Source: Pseudarthrobacter sulfonivorans (GTDB taxonomy: Bacteria > Actinomycetota > Actinomycetes > Actinomycetales > Micrococcaceae). Taken from it: a stretch of 64,000 bases of DNA. Every line of letters begins with the position of its first letter. Within the stretch, counting starts at the first letter, position 1. The position numbers and the translations under genes are program-made. Positions 8,891 to 18,120 of the stretch are shown in pieces. Below the pieces are notes generated by a model that was given only the letters and a program-made list of their open reading frames with translations, ran no database searches and was not told the origin of the DNA. The stretch lies in contig NZ_JANFCZ010000013.1 in NCBI RefSeq assembly GCF_024391045.1, forward strand, positions 1-64,000. The letters run 5' to 3'.

Positions 8891-10109
8891 GGACGGTGCC
8901 GTCGACGAGGCGGTTATACGGCAGGTAGGCCTGCTGGTACGGGTAGGCCGCTGCGGCTTCCTCGTTGAATTCGACGCCGATGCCGGGCTTGTCGCCCGGG
9001 TGCAGGTAGCCGTCCACAAACGTCATGGACTGCTCGAAGACCTCGTTGGTCTTGTCCGAGTGCTGCATGTATTCCTGGATGCCGTAGTTGTGGATGGCCA
9101 GGCCCACGTGCAGCTGGGCGGCGAAGCCCACCGGGGAGATGTCGGTGGGGCCGTGGAAGCCGGACTTGATCTGGTACTGGGCGGCGAAGTCCATGACCTT
9201 CTTCAGCGGGGAGATGCCGCCGAAGTGGGTGGAGGCTGCGCGGACGTAGTCGATCAGCTGTTCCTTGATGATGGTCTGGTAGTCGTACACGGTGTTGAAG
9301 ATTTCACCGATGGCCAGCGGGGTGGTGGTGTGCTGGCGGACCAGGCGGAGGGCTTCCTGGTTTTCGGCCGGGGTGCAGTCCTCGAGCCAGAAGAGGTCGT
9401 ACGGTTCCAGGGCCTTGCCGAGCTTGGCGGCCTGGATAGGGGTCATGCGGTGGTGCCCGTCATGCAGCAGGGGCAGTTCCGGGCCGAACTCGTTGCGCAC
9501 GGCTTCGAAGACGGTGGGCAGGTGGCGCAGGTAGGCGCGGGTGTCCCAGTCCTCTTCCACTGGGAACGCGCCGCGGCCGGCGGGCTCGTAGTCATAGCGT
9601 TCGCCGGAGGCCTGCGCCTGGGCGGCAACACCGTAGACGGCCTTGATGCCCGGGACGGCGGTCTGGATGCGGACGGACTTGTAGCCTAGTTCCAGGTGCT
9701 CGCGGACGGAATCGAACAGCGACTCGATGTCCGAGCCTGAAGCGTGGCCGTAGGCGCGCAGGCCGTTGCGTGAAGCACCGCCGAGGAGCTGGTAGACCGG
9801 CATGTTGGCCACCTTGCCCTTGATGTCCCACAGGGCCATGTCAACGGCGGCGATGGCTGCCATGGTCACCGGGCCGCGGCGCCAGTAGGAGCTGCGGTAC
9901 AGGAACTGCCAGGTGTCCTCGATCTTGTGCGGGTCCTTGCCGATCAGCAGTTGGGCAACATGCTCCTTGAGGTAGGCGGCGACAGCCAGTTCGCGGCCAT
10001 TGAGCGTGGCGTCACCGATGCCGGTGACTCCATCGTCCGTTGTGATGCGCAGGGTCACGAAGTTACGGGACGGGCTGGTCACGAACACCTCAGCGGCAAT
10101 GATTTTCAC
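8880..10109 (-). CDS. manD: D-mannonate dehydratase, enolase superfamily (ManD/RspA type)
   Basis: Predicted to dehydrate D-mannonate to 2-keto-3-deoxygluconate with Mg2+. The 409-residue length matches ManD. Metal ligands of the enolase superfamily are visible: D217 with H219 in LLHDGHHR, E243 in WLEDCTP, and E269 in [17 protein letters not shown] near residue 340 is also typical. It lies between the GPH transporter and the GntK-GH3 gene in one leftward operon, and its product follows on from uxaC and the fructuronate reductase nearby, which strengthens mannonate over gluconate as substrate. Some ManD-like proteins are slow or inactive on both acids, so activity is inferred. Confidence 0.9.
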   Translation of the reverse strand: MKIIAAEVFVTSPSRNFVTLRITTDDGVTGIGDATLNGRELAVAAYLKEHVAQLLIGKDPHKIEDTWQFLYRSSYWRRGPVTMAAIAAVDMALWDIKGKVANMPVYQLLGGASRNGLRAYGHASGSDIESLFDSVREHLELGYKSVRIQTAVPGIKAVYGVAAQAQASGERYDYEPAGRGAFPVEEDWDTRAYLRHLPTVFEAVRNEFGPELPLLHDGHHRMTPIQAAKLGKALEPYDLFWLEDCTPAENQEALRLVRQHTTTPLAIGEIFNTVYDYQTIIKEQLIDYVRAASTHFGGISPLKKVMDFAAQYQIKSGFHGPTDISPVGFAAQLHVGLAIHNYGIQEYMQHSDKTNEVFEQSMTFVDGYLHPGDKPGIGVEFNEEAAAAYPYQQAYLPYNRLVDGTVHDW

Positions 10110-10154
10110 GGCAGATCCTTTCGGGGACTTCAGGTCAGTTGGTCGTGTAGGGAC

Positions 10155-11573
10155 TTATCGGCCAGCGGGCGTGCTGGCATGAGCGGGGGCGGCGGCATCA
10201 GCTGGCTGGCCGGCCTCAGCCGGGGTGCCGGCATACGCCGTTTTGGTGCGGCGGGCCTGGATCTCGGCGAGGATTTCCGCGTGCTTGGCATCAGTCAGCG
10301 TGTACTTGGTCATTACCAATACGGCAAGGATAGTCAATACGGCCGGGAGTGCACCTGCGGCAATCTGGATACCGAACACGGCGTCCGGGGTCTGCGTTAC
10401 TCCGCCGGACTTGTAGCCGCCCAGGGCAAGTGCGTAGGCGGCAAGGGCGCCGCCCACGGCCTGGCCGGACTTCCGGGTGAAGGAGAACAGGGCGTAGGTG
10501 ATGCCCTCGGTGCGGACACCGGTCTTCCATTCGCCGTACTCAACAGTGTCGGCTTCGAGGGCCCACACCACGATGCTCATGGCCAGGACACCGACAAGGC
10601 TGAGCACAAGGCCGCCGAAGCCGATCATGGCCTGGCTGGCCGGGGTGAAGAAGATGACCACGCCGCCGGCCACGGTGACCAGGGAGGAGTAGATGTAGAT
10701 GGCCTTCTTGCCGATGCTGCGGACCAGCTTGGGCATAAACGCTGCCAGGACGAAGGTCAGGACCAGCTGGATAATGGACAGGACCGGGTACAGGTCGAGG
10801 CGTCCCAGGACATCGCGCAGGTAGTACAGCTGCACCGACGTCAGCGCCAGGTAGCCGGAGAGGAAGAAGAAGGAGCTGATGCATAGCATCAGGAGGGGCT
10901 TGTTGCCCTTAAGGGTTTCGATGCTCTGCTTGACCGAAACATTCGGCACTGCCCGGTGGACTCGCTCCTTGGCGGTCAGTGCCGTGAAGAAGTACAGGGC
11001 AGTTCCGATGACCACAAAGACGAGCGTGATGGTGGTGAAGGTGGACTGCAGGTCAGCACCAGGCTTGATGAGCGGGGCCACGAAGATGCCGAGGGCCGAA
11101 CCCACCAGCAGGCCGCCCACCATGCGGGCCGAACCAAGTTTGGCGCGCTCCCCCGGGTCCTGCGTCATGGCACCGGCCAGGGAGCCGTACGGAATGTTCA
11201 CGAGGCTGTAGGCCAGGCCCAGGGCCGCGTAGGTGACGTAGGCGTACAGCAGAGCGCCGGATTCGCCGATCTGCGGGACGGAGAACACCGCCATGCTCAA
11301 CAGGAGCAGCGGAATGGAGCCGAACATGATGAACGGCCGGAACTTTCCGAAGCGCTTGCTGTAGGTCCGGTCCACGAGCCGGCCGGCAAAGACATCGGCG
11401 AAGGCGTCGAACAGGCGTACCACCAGCAGCAGGGTTCCGGCGGCCGCTGCGGAGATACCGGCAACATCCGTGTAGTAGACCAGCAGGAACATGGTTGCCG
11501 TGGTGAAAGCGAGGTTGTTTGCGGCGTCCCCGGCCCCGTAGCCGACGATGCTGAGCTTGTTTAGCTTTTTCAT
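10155..11573 (-). CDS. GPH-family sugar:cation symporter
   Basis: A 472-residue inner-membrane transporter of about 12 helices from the glycoside-pentoside-hexuronide family (MelB/UidB-like). The N-terminus (YGAGDAANNLAFTT, then VVRLFDAFADVFAGRLVDRT) carries the family's paired aspartates that bind the co-transported cation. It is first in the operon with manD and the GntK-GH3 gene and is preceded by a LacI-type operator on its -35 box, so it most likely imports a hexuronate or hexuronide. The C-terminal 30 residues are Ala/Pro-rich and cytoplasmic. Confidence 0.9.
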   Translation of the reverse strand: MKKLNKLSIVGYGAGDAANNLAFTTATMFLLVYYTDVAGISAAAAGTLLLVVRLFDAFADVFAGRLVDRTYSKRFGKFRPFIMFGSIPLLLLSMAVFSVPQIGESGALLYAYVTYAALGLAYSLVNIPYGSLAGAMTQDPGERAKLGSARMVGGLLVGSALGIFVAPLIKPGADLQSTFTTITLVFVVIGTALYFFTALTAKERVHRAVPNVSVKQSIETLKGNKPLLMLCISSFFFLSGYLALTSVQLYYLRDVLGRLDLYPVLSIIQLVLTFVLAAFMPKLVRSIGKKAIYIYSSLVTVAGGVVIFFTPASQAMIGFGGLVLSLVGVLAMSIVVWALEADTVEYGEWKTGVRTEGITYALFSFTRKSGQAVGGALAAYALALGGYKSGGVTQTPDAVFGIQIAAGALPAVLTILAVLVMTKYTLTDAKHAEILAEIQARRTKTAYAGTPAEAGQPADAAAPAHASTPAGR

Positions 11574-11710
11574 GATTGGGCTCCTTTACCCTTGCCGCCA
11601 TGGGGGCCGGCGAATTATTGAAATGCTATGCAGCGGTGAATCTTGGGCCAGGCCTCAACCGGAAATCCACATTGGACGGGAGTGCCGCCACCTGTAACTC
11701 GTTGACTGTA

Positions 11711-11739
11711 ATCCTAGTCACTTGGCAATCAAATGGCAA
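11711..11739 (-). promoter_or_regulatory. promoter of the symporter-manD-GntK/GH3 operon
   Basis: On the minus strand TTGCCA (11734-11739) is followed after exactly 17 nt by TAGGAT (11711-11716). The -35 box is the left arm of the LacI-type palindrome, so a bound repressor would exclude RNA polymerase. This leaves a leader of roughly 130 nt before the symporter start. Confidence 0.6.
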
Positions 11740-11750
11740 GCGGTTGCCAT
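11733..11750. promoter_or_regulatory. LacI-type operator, site A
   Basis: Minus-strand sequence ATGGCAACCGCTTGCCAT is an 18-bp imperfect palindrome with a central CG, as in LacI-family operators. It shares the CAACCGNTTG core with three other promoter regions of this locus (14771, 23542, 25634). An additional half-site TTGGCAA begins at 11722. Confidence 0.65.
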
Positions 11751-11787
11751 TAATTTCTGTTGAAATTTCATGAATCCGCCGCTCAGC

Positions 11788-11835
11788 AAAAACAGCACTG
11801 CCCGGTCCGTGTTTCCCGGACCGGGCAGTGCTGTT
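11788..11835 (-). terminator. intrinsic terminator of the uxaC-uxuB operon
   Basis: AACAGCACTGCCCGGTCC (11791-11808) pairs perfectly with 11818-11835 around a 9-nt loop. On the minus strand the stem is followed by TTTTT (11788-11792), a standard Rho-independent signal. It separates the fructuronate reductase gene end from the symporter promoter. Together with the promoter and operator this accounts for the 322-nt gap 11574-11895. Confidence 0.85.
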
Positions 11836-11895
11836 GCCAGACGGCGTTGTGAAACTGAACCGAGTCGCCCGCGGGCGGGCCGGCGGGAGCCCGGC

Positions 11896-13338
11896 TTAGG
11901 AGCTTGCCGCGAACGCACCGAGCAGGCCGGCAACCAGCTCCACCACGGCGTGGTCGGCCGCCAGGGCGGGATCAACCAGCCCCAGCAGGGCCCGCACACG
12001 CTCCGTGCCGTCCAGCTTGTTGGCCTCAGCCACCTCGGCCGCGAGCGGGTCATGGAACGTCTCAGCTGCGGCGCTGAAATCCATCCAGGCCGCAATCATC
12101 AAGGCGGCAGCGGCTCCGGACCGTCCCTGGCCGCGTTCGGCCAGCAGGACCGGAACTGCCCGCATGCGCAGCTTAGTGCTGCCATCCATGGCGATCTGGG
12201 CCAGGTGGTGGGCAATCCGTGCGTTGCTGAAGCGGGCCAGCAGGGCGTCACGGTAGGCCGGGATCTGCAGGTCGGCTCCTGCGGCGGCCGCCCCGGACAG
12301 GTTGGCCTCGGCCTCGTCCCAAAAGCTTTCCACGGCCTTTCGGCACTCCGGGTCCGCAAGCGCTTCGGCCACTGTGGTGTGGCCGCGGAGCTGGCCGGCG
12401 TACGCCAGCAGGGAATGGGCGCCGTTCAGGAGCCAGAGCTTGCGGTTCTCGAACGGTTCAATGTGGTCTACGAAGACCGCCCCGGCATCTTCCCAGCGCG
12501 GGCGGCCGGCGGGGAAGTCGCCGCTGAGCACCCAGTTGGTGAAAGGCTCTGCGACTACCGGAGAGTCGTCGTGGTACCCGCAGGCGGCTTCGACGACGGC
12601 GATGTCGGCTTCCGTGGTGCGCGGCGTGATGCGGTCCACGGATGTGCTGACAAAGCTGACGTTCGCCTCAACCCAGGCCGCGAGGTCCGCGTCCCAGGCA
12701 GCGGCGAGGCCGGTCACGGCGTTGTGAGCTACGGTGCCGTTGTTGGCGAGGTTGTCGCAACAGACCACCGCAATCGGACCGGCTCCGGCGGCCTTGCGGG
12801 CAGCGAGGGCGAGGACCAAACGGCCCAGCGGCGTCGACGGGTTTCCGCTGCCTGAACCCAGCAGCTCAAGGTCCGCGGCGACGTCGGCCGCCCCGGTATC
12901 CAGCTTGCCGTCGGCACCCAGGCGGTACGCGGCTTCGGTGACGGTCAGCGTAACCATGGCCGTTGCCGGCGCTGCCACGAGTTCCGCGAGCCGCTGCACG
13001 TCCGCACCGTCCACCGCTTCAACGATGCTTCCGACGACGGCGAATGAGTCGCCGCTGTCAGCGCGCTCCACCAGCGTGAACAGTCCGTCCTGCTCGGCAA
13101 GAGCCACGGCAGCGTCGGGGCGCCGGCCGGTGAAGGACGCGATGCCCCAGTCCGCGGCGTCGCCGGCCTGGCTGGTGTACCACGCCTGGTGCGAGCGGTG
13201 GAAGGCCCCGAGGCCAAGGTGGACGATCCGGACCGGCGGTTTGGGGGCTGCGTGCAGCGTGCGGTTCAGCTGGGGAAGGCTGGCCGCAGTGCCGGGGGCT
13301 TCGCTGGTCTGTTCGGCGCTGGTCTGTTCGGTGGTCAC
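11896..13338 (-). CDS. uxuB: mannitol dehydrogenase family protein, probable fructuronate reductase
   Basis: Predicted to reduce D-fructuronate to D-mannonate with NADH. It is a 480-residue polyol-specific long-chain dehydrogenase with the N-terminal nucleotide-binding segment VRIVHLGLGAFHRSHQAWY and the catalytic block KLWLLNGAHSLLAYAG containing the conserved K....N..H. The family also includes mannitol and altronate dehydrogenases. Fructuronate is preferred because the start overlaps the uxaC stop by 4 nt and manD is close by. The N-terminal 20 residues are Ser/Thr/Glu-rich and probably not structured. Confidence 0.85.
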   Translation of the reverse strand: MTTEQTSAEQTSEAPGTAASLPQLNRTLHAAPKPPVRIVHLGLGAFHRSHQAWYTSQAGDAADWGIASFTGRRPDAAVALAEQDGLFTLVERADSGDSFAVVGSIVEAVDGADVQRLAELVAAPATAMVTLTVTEAAYRLGADGKLDTGAADVAADLELLGSGSGNPSTPLGRLVLALAARKAAGAGPIAVVCCDNLANNGTVAHNAVTGLAAAWDADLAAWVEANVSFVSTSVDRITPRTTEADIAVVEAACGYHDDSPVVAEPFTNWVLSGDFPAGRPRWEDAGAVFVDHIEPFENRKLWLLNGAHSLLAYAGQLRGHTTVAEALADPECRKAVESFWDEAEANLSGAAAAGADLQIPAYRDALLARFSNARIAHHLAQIAMDGSTKLRMRAVPVLLAERGQGRSGAAAALMIAAWMDFSAAAETFHDPLAAEVAEANKLDGTERVRALLGLVDPALAADHAVVELVAGLLGAFAASS

Positions 13339-14741
13339 AGTTTGAAAACCCTTCGCGGGGACGAATCGACGATGTCCACAATGAGTTCGTGGGCGCGGTC
13401 TTCGCTGACACGGTGCTCGGCGACGAGGCGCGCCAGGAACGAGGCCTCGATCCGGCGGGACGCATCGTGGCGGGCAGGAATGGAGCAGAAGGCGCGGGTG
13501 TCGTCGATGAAACCTGAGGAGCGGGAGAACCCCGCGGTTTCGGTGACGGCGGAGCGGAAGCGGAGCATCGCGTCAGGGGCGTCAAGGAACCACCAGGGGG
13601 CGCCCAGGTAGACGGACGGGTAGAACCCGGCCAGCGGCGCCAGTTCGCGGGAGAACACAGTCTCGTCCAGGGTGAACAGCACCAGGTGGAAGTCCTTGGC
13701 TGTACCGAAGTCCTGCAGGAGGTCGCGGACACCGTCGGTGTAGTTTACGGCGAACGGAATGTCGTGGCCGGTGTCGGCGCCAAAGGCCTCGAACGTGGGC
13801 GTGTGGTGGTTCCGGAAGGAGCCCGGGTGGATGGTCATGACCAAGCCGTCCTCCACGGACATCCGGGCCATCTGGTACATCATGTGGGCTTCGAAGGTGT
13901 TGCGGTCCTCGGCCGTGGCTTTGCCGGCCCGGGCGAGTTCGAAGATCCGCTCGGCCTCCGCACGGTCCAGCTTCAGCGTCGCGGGGGTGGATACGCCGTG
14001 ATCGGCGGAGACTGCGCCGTGTTCCACGAAGTAGCGGCGGCGGTTCTCGAGGGCCGTGATGTAGGCACCGTAGCCGGTGGCGCCGTCGCCCGCGGCGTCG
14101 ATCAGGCGGTCCACGTTGGCGCTCCAGGCGGGGTGCGCGATGTTCAGGTACTGGTCCGGGCGGAACGTCGGCAGGACACGGCCGTCAAAGGTGGGGTCCT
14201 CGGCGATTGCCTTGTGGCTGGCGAGGTTGTCCAGGGGATCGTCCGTGGTGGCCAGGACCTCGATGTTGAAGTCCTTGAACAGCTGCCGCGGCCGGAATTC
14301 CGGCTCAACGAGCTTGGCCGCGATGGCGTTATAGCTGGCCTCGGCAGACATGTCGCCGAGGTCCGCGCCCAGTTTGAAGACGCTGTCGAACTGGGTGCGC
14401 AGCCAGTAGCCGGAAGCCGTGCCCTCGAAGAGCGGCCAGGCTTCCACGAACGTACGCCAGATGTCCCTCGATTCGGGTGTGGTGGCACCGCCCGCGCGCA
14501 GCTTGTCCAGGGGTACGCCGTTGGCGTGGATCAGGCGCGTGACGTAGTGGTCCGGGCTGACCAGCAGCGCCGCCGGGTCAGGAAAGGGCGTGTTGTTTTC
14601 GATGACAGCGGCGTCAACGTGGCCATGCGGGGAGATGATGGGGAGGTCCTGGACGCGCTGGAGCAGGTCGCGCGCGATGCTGCGCGTTCCTGGATCGGCG
14701 GGCAGGAGCCTGTCTGGGTTGGCAGCAATCGACTGTGACAT
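13335..14741 (-). CDS. uxaC: glucuronate isomerase
   Basis: Converts D-glucuronate to D-fructuronate (and galacturonate to tagaturonate), the first step of the isomerase pathway. The 468-residue length is normal. The metal-binding HGHVD lies near residue 40 in LPIISPHGHVDAAVIENN, and LATTDDPLDNLASHKAI and MTIHPGSFRNHHTP are characteristic. It is the first gene of a two-gene operon with the fructuronate reductase, overlapping by 4 nt. Operator site B lies 30 nt upstream of the ATG, so LacI control is likely. No tagaturonate reductase was seen here, which favours glucuronate as the substrate. Confidence 0.95.
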   Translation of the reverse strand: MSQSIAANPDRLLPADPGTRSIARDLLQRVQDLPIISPHGHVDAAVIENNTPFPDPAALLVSPDHYVTRLIHANGVPLDKLRAGGATTPESRDIWRTFVEAWPLFEGTASGYWLRTQFDSVFKLGADLGDMSAEASYNAIAAKLVEPEFRPRQLFKDFNIEVLATTDDPLDNLASHKAIAEDPTFDGRVLPTFRPDQYLNIAHPAWSANVDRLIDAAGDGATGYGAYITALENRRRYFVEHGAVSADHGVSTPATLKLDRAEAERIFELARAGKATAEDRNTFEAHMMYQMARMSVEDGLVMTIHPGSFRNHHTPTFEAFGADTGHDIPFAVNYTDGVRDLLQDFGTAKDFHLVLFTLDETVFSRELAPLAGFYPSVYLGAPWWFLDAPDAMLRFRSAVTETAGFSRSSGFIDDTRAFCSIPARHDASRRIEASFLARLVAEHRVSEDRAHELIVDIVDSSPRRVFKL

Positions 14742-14770
14742 AGGTCAATGGTCGGGCTTGCCCCCTGCTT

Positions 14771-14788
14771 TTGTCAACCGGTTGCCAA
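14771..14788. promoter_or_regulatory. LacI-type operator, site B, upstream of uxaC
   Basis: TTGTCAACCGGTTGCCAA is a near-perfect 18-bp palindrome centred on CG. On the minus strand TTGACA (14772-14777) inside it could be the -35 box of uxaC; a clear -10 was not found. A further half-site TTGCCAA follows at 14792. It lies between uxaC and the LacI gene that ends at 14828. Confidence 0.7.
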
Positions 14789-14827
14789 AAATTGCCAACG
14801 CGTGGTGTGCGCCCGTTCAGCGGCTGC

Positions 14828-15886
14828 TCAGGCGGACAGAATCCGGCCGCTGGAACCGCGGAGCACCAGTTCCGTCTCCACACTCAAAGTGCCGGCCGGC
14901 TCGCCGGTTCCGTGCAGGAGGTCCAGGAGGCGCGTGGCGGCACCCGCGCCGCACTCCCCCAGCGGCGAACGCACCGTGGTGAGCGGCGGCGTCGTAAAGT
15001 CCGCCCCGAAAATGTCGTCGAAGCCCACGATGCTGACCTGGTCCGGCACCGTGATGCCCGCGGCCTGCAGTTCCTGCATCAGCCCGATGGCCAGAAGGTC
15101 GTTGTAGGTCAGTACCGCAGTGGCACCGCTGGCGCGGACATCACGCGCCGTCTGCCGGCCGCCGTCGACCGTTGGTTTGCTGGACTCCAGCCGGACCGCC
15201 TCAAGCCGGGACCACTCGCAGGCGGCCTGCACACCTTCCCAGCGCCGCTCGGACATCCAGGACTGGGGCGGGCCGGCCACGTACGCGACCTTGTGGTGCC
15301 CGTTCCCGGCCAGGCTGCGGACGGCCTCGCTGAGTCCCTTGTGCACATCCGGTACCACGCAGGGCACTCCCTCGACTTCGCGGTTGATCACCACCACGGG
15401 TTTGTCCCGGGCCAGGGCGCGGATGTTGTCATCGTCCATGCGGGGGCTTGCCAGGATGAGGCCGTCCACGGTGGCCATCAGGCGGCGTGCGGCAGTCAGT
15501 TCGGTCGCCGGGGACTCGGCCGATTCGGCAAGGACCAGCGTATAGTCACGCTCGGTTGCGGTGGTCTCGGCGCCGCGGATGATGTCGAAGAAGGTGGGGT
15601 TGGTGATGTCCGCAACGATCAGGCCGAACGTGTTTGTCTTGCCCGTGGGAAGGGCGCGGGCGAAGGGGTTCACATGGTAGTTGAGCTCGGCCGCGGCGTC
15701 CTCGATCAGCTTCTGCGTTTTGGGACTGACTCGGCCGGGCTTGCTGAGCGCCCGCGAAACCGTGGAAGCGTTCACGCCGGCAACCCTCGCGATGTCGTAG
15801 ATCGTCGCGTTGGATTTTCCGTCCCGGCCGTGCTTTTTGGCTGCAGGGGCAGGTGTGGCGGCATCCGGGGTCTGGGGTTCAGTCAC
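14828..15886 (-). CDS. LacI-family repressor, probable uronate regulator
   Basis: A 352-residue regulator. After a 25-residue Ala/Pro tail, TIYDIARVAGVNASTVSRAL is the helix-turn-helix and LNYHVNPFARAL the hinge-helix region, followed by a periplasmic-binding-like sensor domain ending GFDDIFGADFTTPPLTT. LacI proteins bind CG-centred palindromes like sites A-D. It sits directly upstream of uxaC-uxuB on the same strand. It is clearly related to the second LacI protein at 25738 (shared DDIFGADF..PPLTT block), so the two may bind the same operators. The inducer is probably a uronate pathway intermediate, but that is inferred. Confidence 0.9.
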   Translation of the reverse strand: MTEPQTPDAATPAPAAKKHGRDGKSNATIYDIARVAGVNASTVSRALSKPGRVSPKTQKLIEDAAAELNYHVNPFARALPTGKTNTFGLIVADITNPTFFDIIRGAETTATERDYTLVLAESAESPATELTAARRLMATVDGLILASPRMDDDNIRALARDKPVVVINREVEGVPCVVPDVHKGLSEAVRSLAGNGHHKVAYVAGPPQSWMSERRWEGVQAACEWSRLEAVRLESSKPTVDGGRQTARDVRASGATAVLTYNDLLAIGLMQELQAAGITVPDQVSIVGFDDIFGADFTTPPLTTVRSPLGECGAGAATRLLDLLHGTGEPAGTLSVETELVLRGSSGRILSA

Positions 15887-15919
15887 CGCCCCATCCTAGC
15901 GATGAAACAGCCCAACCAG

Positions 15920-15967
15920 GTCGCAGTTGATGTCGTTTTGACGGCTCAAAACAGCATCAACTGCGAC
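15920..15967 (-). terminator. long two-tier hairpin after the ABC/oxidoreductase operon
   Basis: GTCGCAGTTGATG (15920-15932) pairs exactly with 15955-15967, and inside it GTTTTGA (15935-15941) pairs with TCAAAAC (15946-15952) over a 4-nt CGGC loop. The combined stem is about 20 bp with one weak step. It follows the stop at 15993 and precedes the LacI start, so termination of the leftward operon is the likely role, although there is no T-tract. Confidence 0.65.
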
Positions 15968-15992
15968 TCAGTCGGGCTGGCGGGGCGGGAGG

Positions 15993-17159
15993 TCAGGCGC
16001 GCTGCGGGAACTTGCCTTCCTCGGCGATGCGCTTGTTGAGCTCCGCCAGGAACTCGTTCTCATCGAAGTCCAGGCCAACTTCCTTGCCGGTCCAGGCGGA
16101 CAGGTGGATGGCGTTGGCCAGGCACACGCCGTTGATGCCATCCGATCCCGGAGCGAGCAGCGGCGTGCCGTCCAGGATGTTGGCAGCGAAGTTCTCCAGC
16201 ACACCGGAGTGCTGGGCACCCCACGCGGACTCAAACTCGATGACCTCGGTGGTGTAGTACTCCTCCGGGTTCAGCTCACCCATAAAGAGCTTACGGACAT
16301 CGTCCATGCCCATACCATCGCTGAGTTCACGCTCGGGCTTCTTCAGGCGGGTCACGGTGGCGGTCTTGCTGCCTTCGACCACGATCTTGCCCTGGTCGCC
16401 CAGGATTTCGAAGCGGTCAGTGCCGGTGAGGTCGTGCGTGGCGGTGACGAAGACGCCGGTGGCACCGTCGCCGTAGTCAACCACTGCGGTCACTTCATCC
16501 TCGACGGCGATGTCCCGCCTGAAGCCGAAAGCCACCTTCGAGTAGACCGACTTGGGCACGCCGCAGATCCACTGCCAGAGGTCCAGCTGGTGCGGGGCCT
16601 GGTTGACCAGGACGCCGCCGCCCTCGCCGCCCCACGTTGCACGCCATTCGCTGGAGTTGTAGTAGCCCTGCGGCCGCCACCAGTTGGTGATGATCCAGTT
16701 GGTGCGGCGGATGGCACCGATCTCGCCGTTCTCGACGATTTCCTTGAGCTTCTGGTACAGCGGGTTGTTGCGCTGGTTGAACATGATCCCGAAGGTCAGT
16801 TCCGGCTTGGTGGCGGCGAATTCGTTCAGTTCCCTGACCTGTTTGGTGTACACACCGGCCGGCTTCTCCACCAGTGCGTGGATGTTGCGCTTGAGCGTCT
16901 CGATGCCCATCTCGGGGTGCAGGAAGTGCGGGACGCAGGTGACGACGGCGTCGACGTCGCCGCTTTCCAGCATGGCGATGTAGTCGTCGTAGAACGGCGC
17001 ATTCGGGTACGTCGCAGCGGCCAGTTCCTTCTTGGCCGGATCGATGTCGCAGATGGCGCCGATCTCCATGTTCGGGACCAGGCCGTCTGTGATGAACTTG
17101 GCGTAGGCGCCGCCCTGCTGGCCGAGGCCGATGATGCCAAGGCGTACTTTCTTGCTCAT
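15993..17159 (-). CDS. Gfo/Idh/MocA-family oxidoreductase
   Basis: A 388-residue NAD(P)-dependent sugar oxidoreductase. The Rossmann fold starts at residue 6 (VRLGIIGLGQQGGAYAKF), the EKPAGVYTKQ block carries the family's EKP lysine, and the C-terminal domain contains WGGEGGGVLVNQAPHQLDLWQW with its conserved histidine. Members oxidise or reduce hydroxyl groups of sugars and inositols. ATG at 17159 has GGAG about 11 nt upstream; the longer reading through 17441 only extends into the neighbouring gene. It is last in the operon with the ABC transporter and the isomerase-like gene, suggesting it processes the imported sugar. Confidence 0.88.
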   Translation of the reverse strand: MSKKVRLGIIGLGQQGGAYAKFITDGLVPNMEIGAICDIDPAKKELAAATYPNAPFYDDYIAMLESGDVDAVVTCVPHFLHPEMGIETLKRNIHALVEKPAGVYTKQVRELNEFAATKPELTFGIMFNQRNNPLYQKLKEIVENGEIGAIRRTNWIITNWWRPQGYYNSSEWRATWGGEGGGVLVNQAPHQLDLWQWICGVPKSVYSKVAFGFRRDIAVEDEVTAVVDYGDGATGVFVTATHDLTGTDRFEILGDQGKIVVEGSKTATVTRLKKPERELSDGMGMDDVRKLFMGELNPEEYYTTEVIEFESAWGAQHSGVLENFAANILDGTPLLAPGSDGINGVCLANAIHLSAWTGKEVGLDFDENEFLAELNKRIAEEGKFPQRA

Positions 17160-17202
17160 GAAATGAATCTCCGTTTTCTCTGGTGCTTGGTCTGGGAACA
17201 GG

Positions 17203-18072
17203 TTAGAAGAGGTGGGACTGGCCCAGCGCGACGAGGTTGTCGTAGGAGGTCTGCAGCGCTTCCCAAACGGTGCGCCCGTAGAGTTCATCCTGCTCCACCA
17301 GCAGGTACTGTGCGCCGGCAGCCTGGGCGGCCGGGATGATGGACGCGAAGTCCAGGTTGCCTTCGCCCACTTCGGCGAACTGCACCACGTCCTTGAATTC
17401 CCGCATGAAGCCCATGATGTCGCCGTTGTCCAGCAGCTCAAAGGAAGACTCGGGCAGTTCGCCGATCCGGTAGTCCTTCAGGTGGACCATGGCGGTGCGG
17501 CCGGCGTATTTTTCCAGCGTGCGGACCGGGTCCAGGCCGCCGCGCTGGACCCAGTGCACATCGATTTCCATGCCCATGGCCGGGGAGTTCTCCGCAATGA
17601 TGTCCAGCATGTACTTGCCGTCGAACTTCGCGAACTCAATGTGGTGGTTGTGGTAGTACAGGCTCAGGCCCTGCTCCTGCAGCCGCTCGGCATATTCGTT
17701 GGCCTGCTTGGCGAAATCGACCACGGCGCCGATCGACTTCATCGCCGGGAACGGCAGCATGCCGATCCGCAGCAGCTTCGAGTCCAGTTTCTTGGCGTCC
17801 TCCACGATCTTGTCGAAGTGCTCTGCCAGCGAATCGCCCGGGCGGCCCTTGGGAGTCTCCATGGCCACGGACAGTGCGGCGATGTCCATGCCCAGTTCGG
17901 TGCGGGAGCGGTCCAATTCGGCCACATTCTCCGGCGTCATCGGGATCTGGGAGATCTCGACGGCGTTGTAGCCGATGCTGCTGACCTTGCGGAGCGTTTC
18001 GAAGGCCCCGATCTCGGTGAAGCTGTCCCTCAGCATCATTGCCTGTACGCCAATTTTGGCTGTGTTGGCCAT
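17203..18072 (-). CDS. sugar phosphate isomerase/epimerase-like TIM barrel
   Basis: A 289-residue protein of the xylose-isomerase-like/AP endonuclease 2 superfamily. YYHNHHIEFAKFDGKYMLDII and MGMEIDVHWVQRGG carry the metal-binding Glu, Asp and His residues, and TAMVHLKDYR gives a further histidine. It lies between the ABC ATPase gene and the Gfo/Idh gene, a pairing seen in many sugar catabolic operons, including those that handle 3-keto-sugars, where such barrels isomerise, epimerise or lyse oxidised sugars. The exact reaction is not predictable. Confidence 0.82.
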   Translation of the reverse strand: MANTAKIGVQAMMLRDSFTEIGAFETLRKVSSIGYNAVEISQIPMTPENVAELDRSRTELGMDIAALSVAMETPKGRPGDSLAEHFDKIVEDAKKLDSKLLRIGMLPFPAMKSIGAVVDFAKQANEYAERLQEQGLSLYYHNHHIEFAKFDGKYMLDIIAENSPAMGMEIDVHWVQRGGLDPVRTLEKYAGRTAMVHLKDYRIGELPESSFELLDNGDIMGFMREFKDVVQFAEVGEGNLDFASIIPAAQAAGAQYLLVEQDELYGRTVWEALQTSYDNLVALGQSHLF

Positions 18073-18120
18073 GTTTAGTCCTCCATCGTTGTCGCTGTTG
18101 AGTGTGGTTTAGGACGAGCC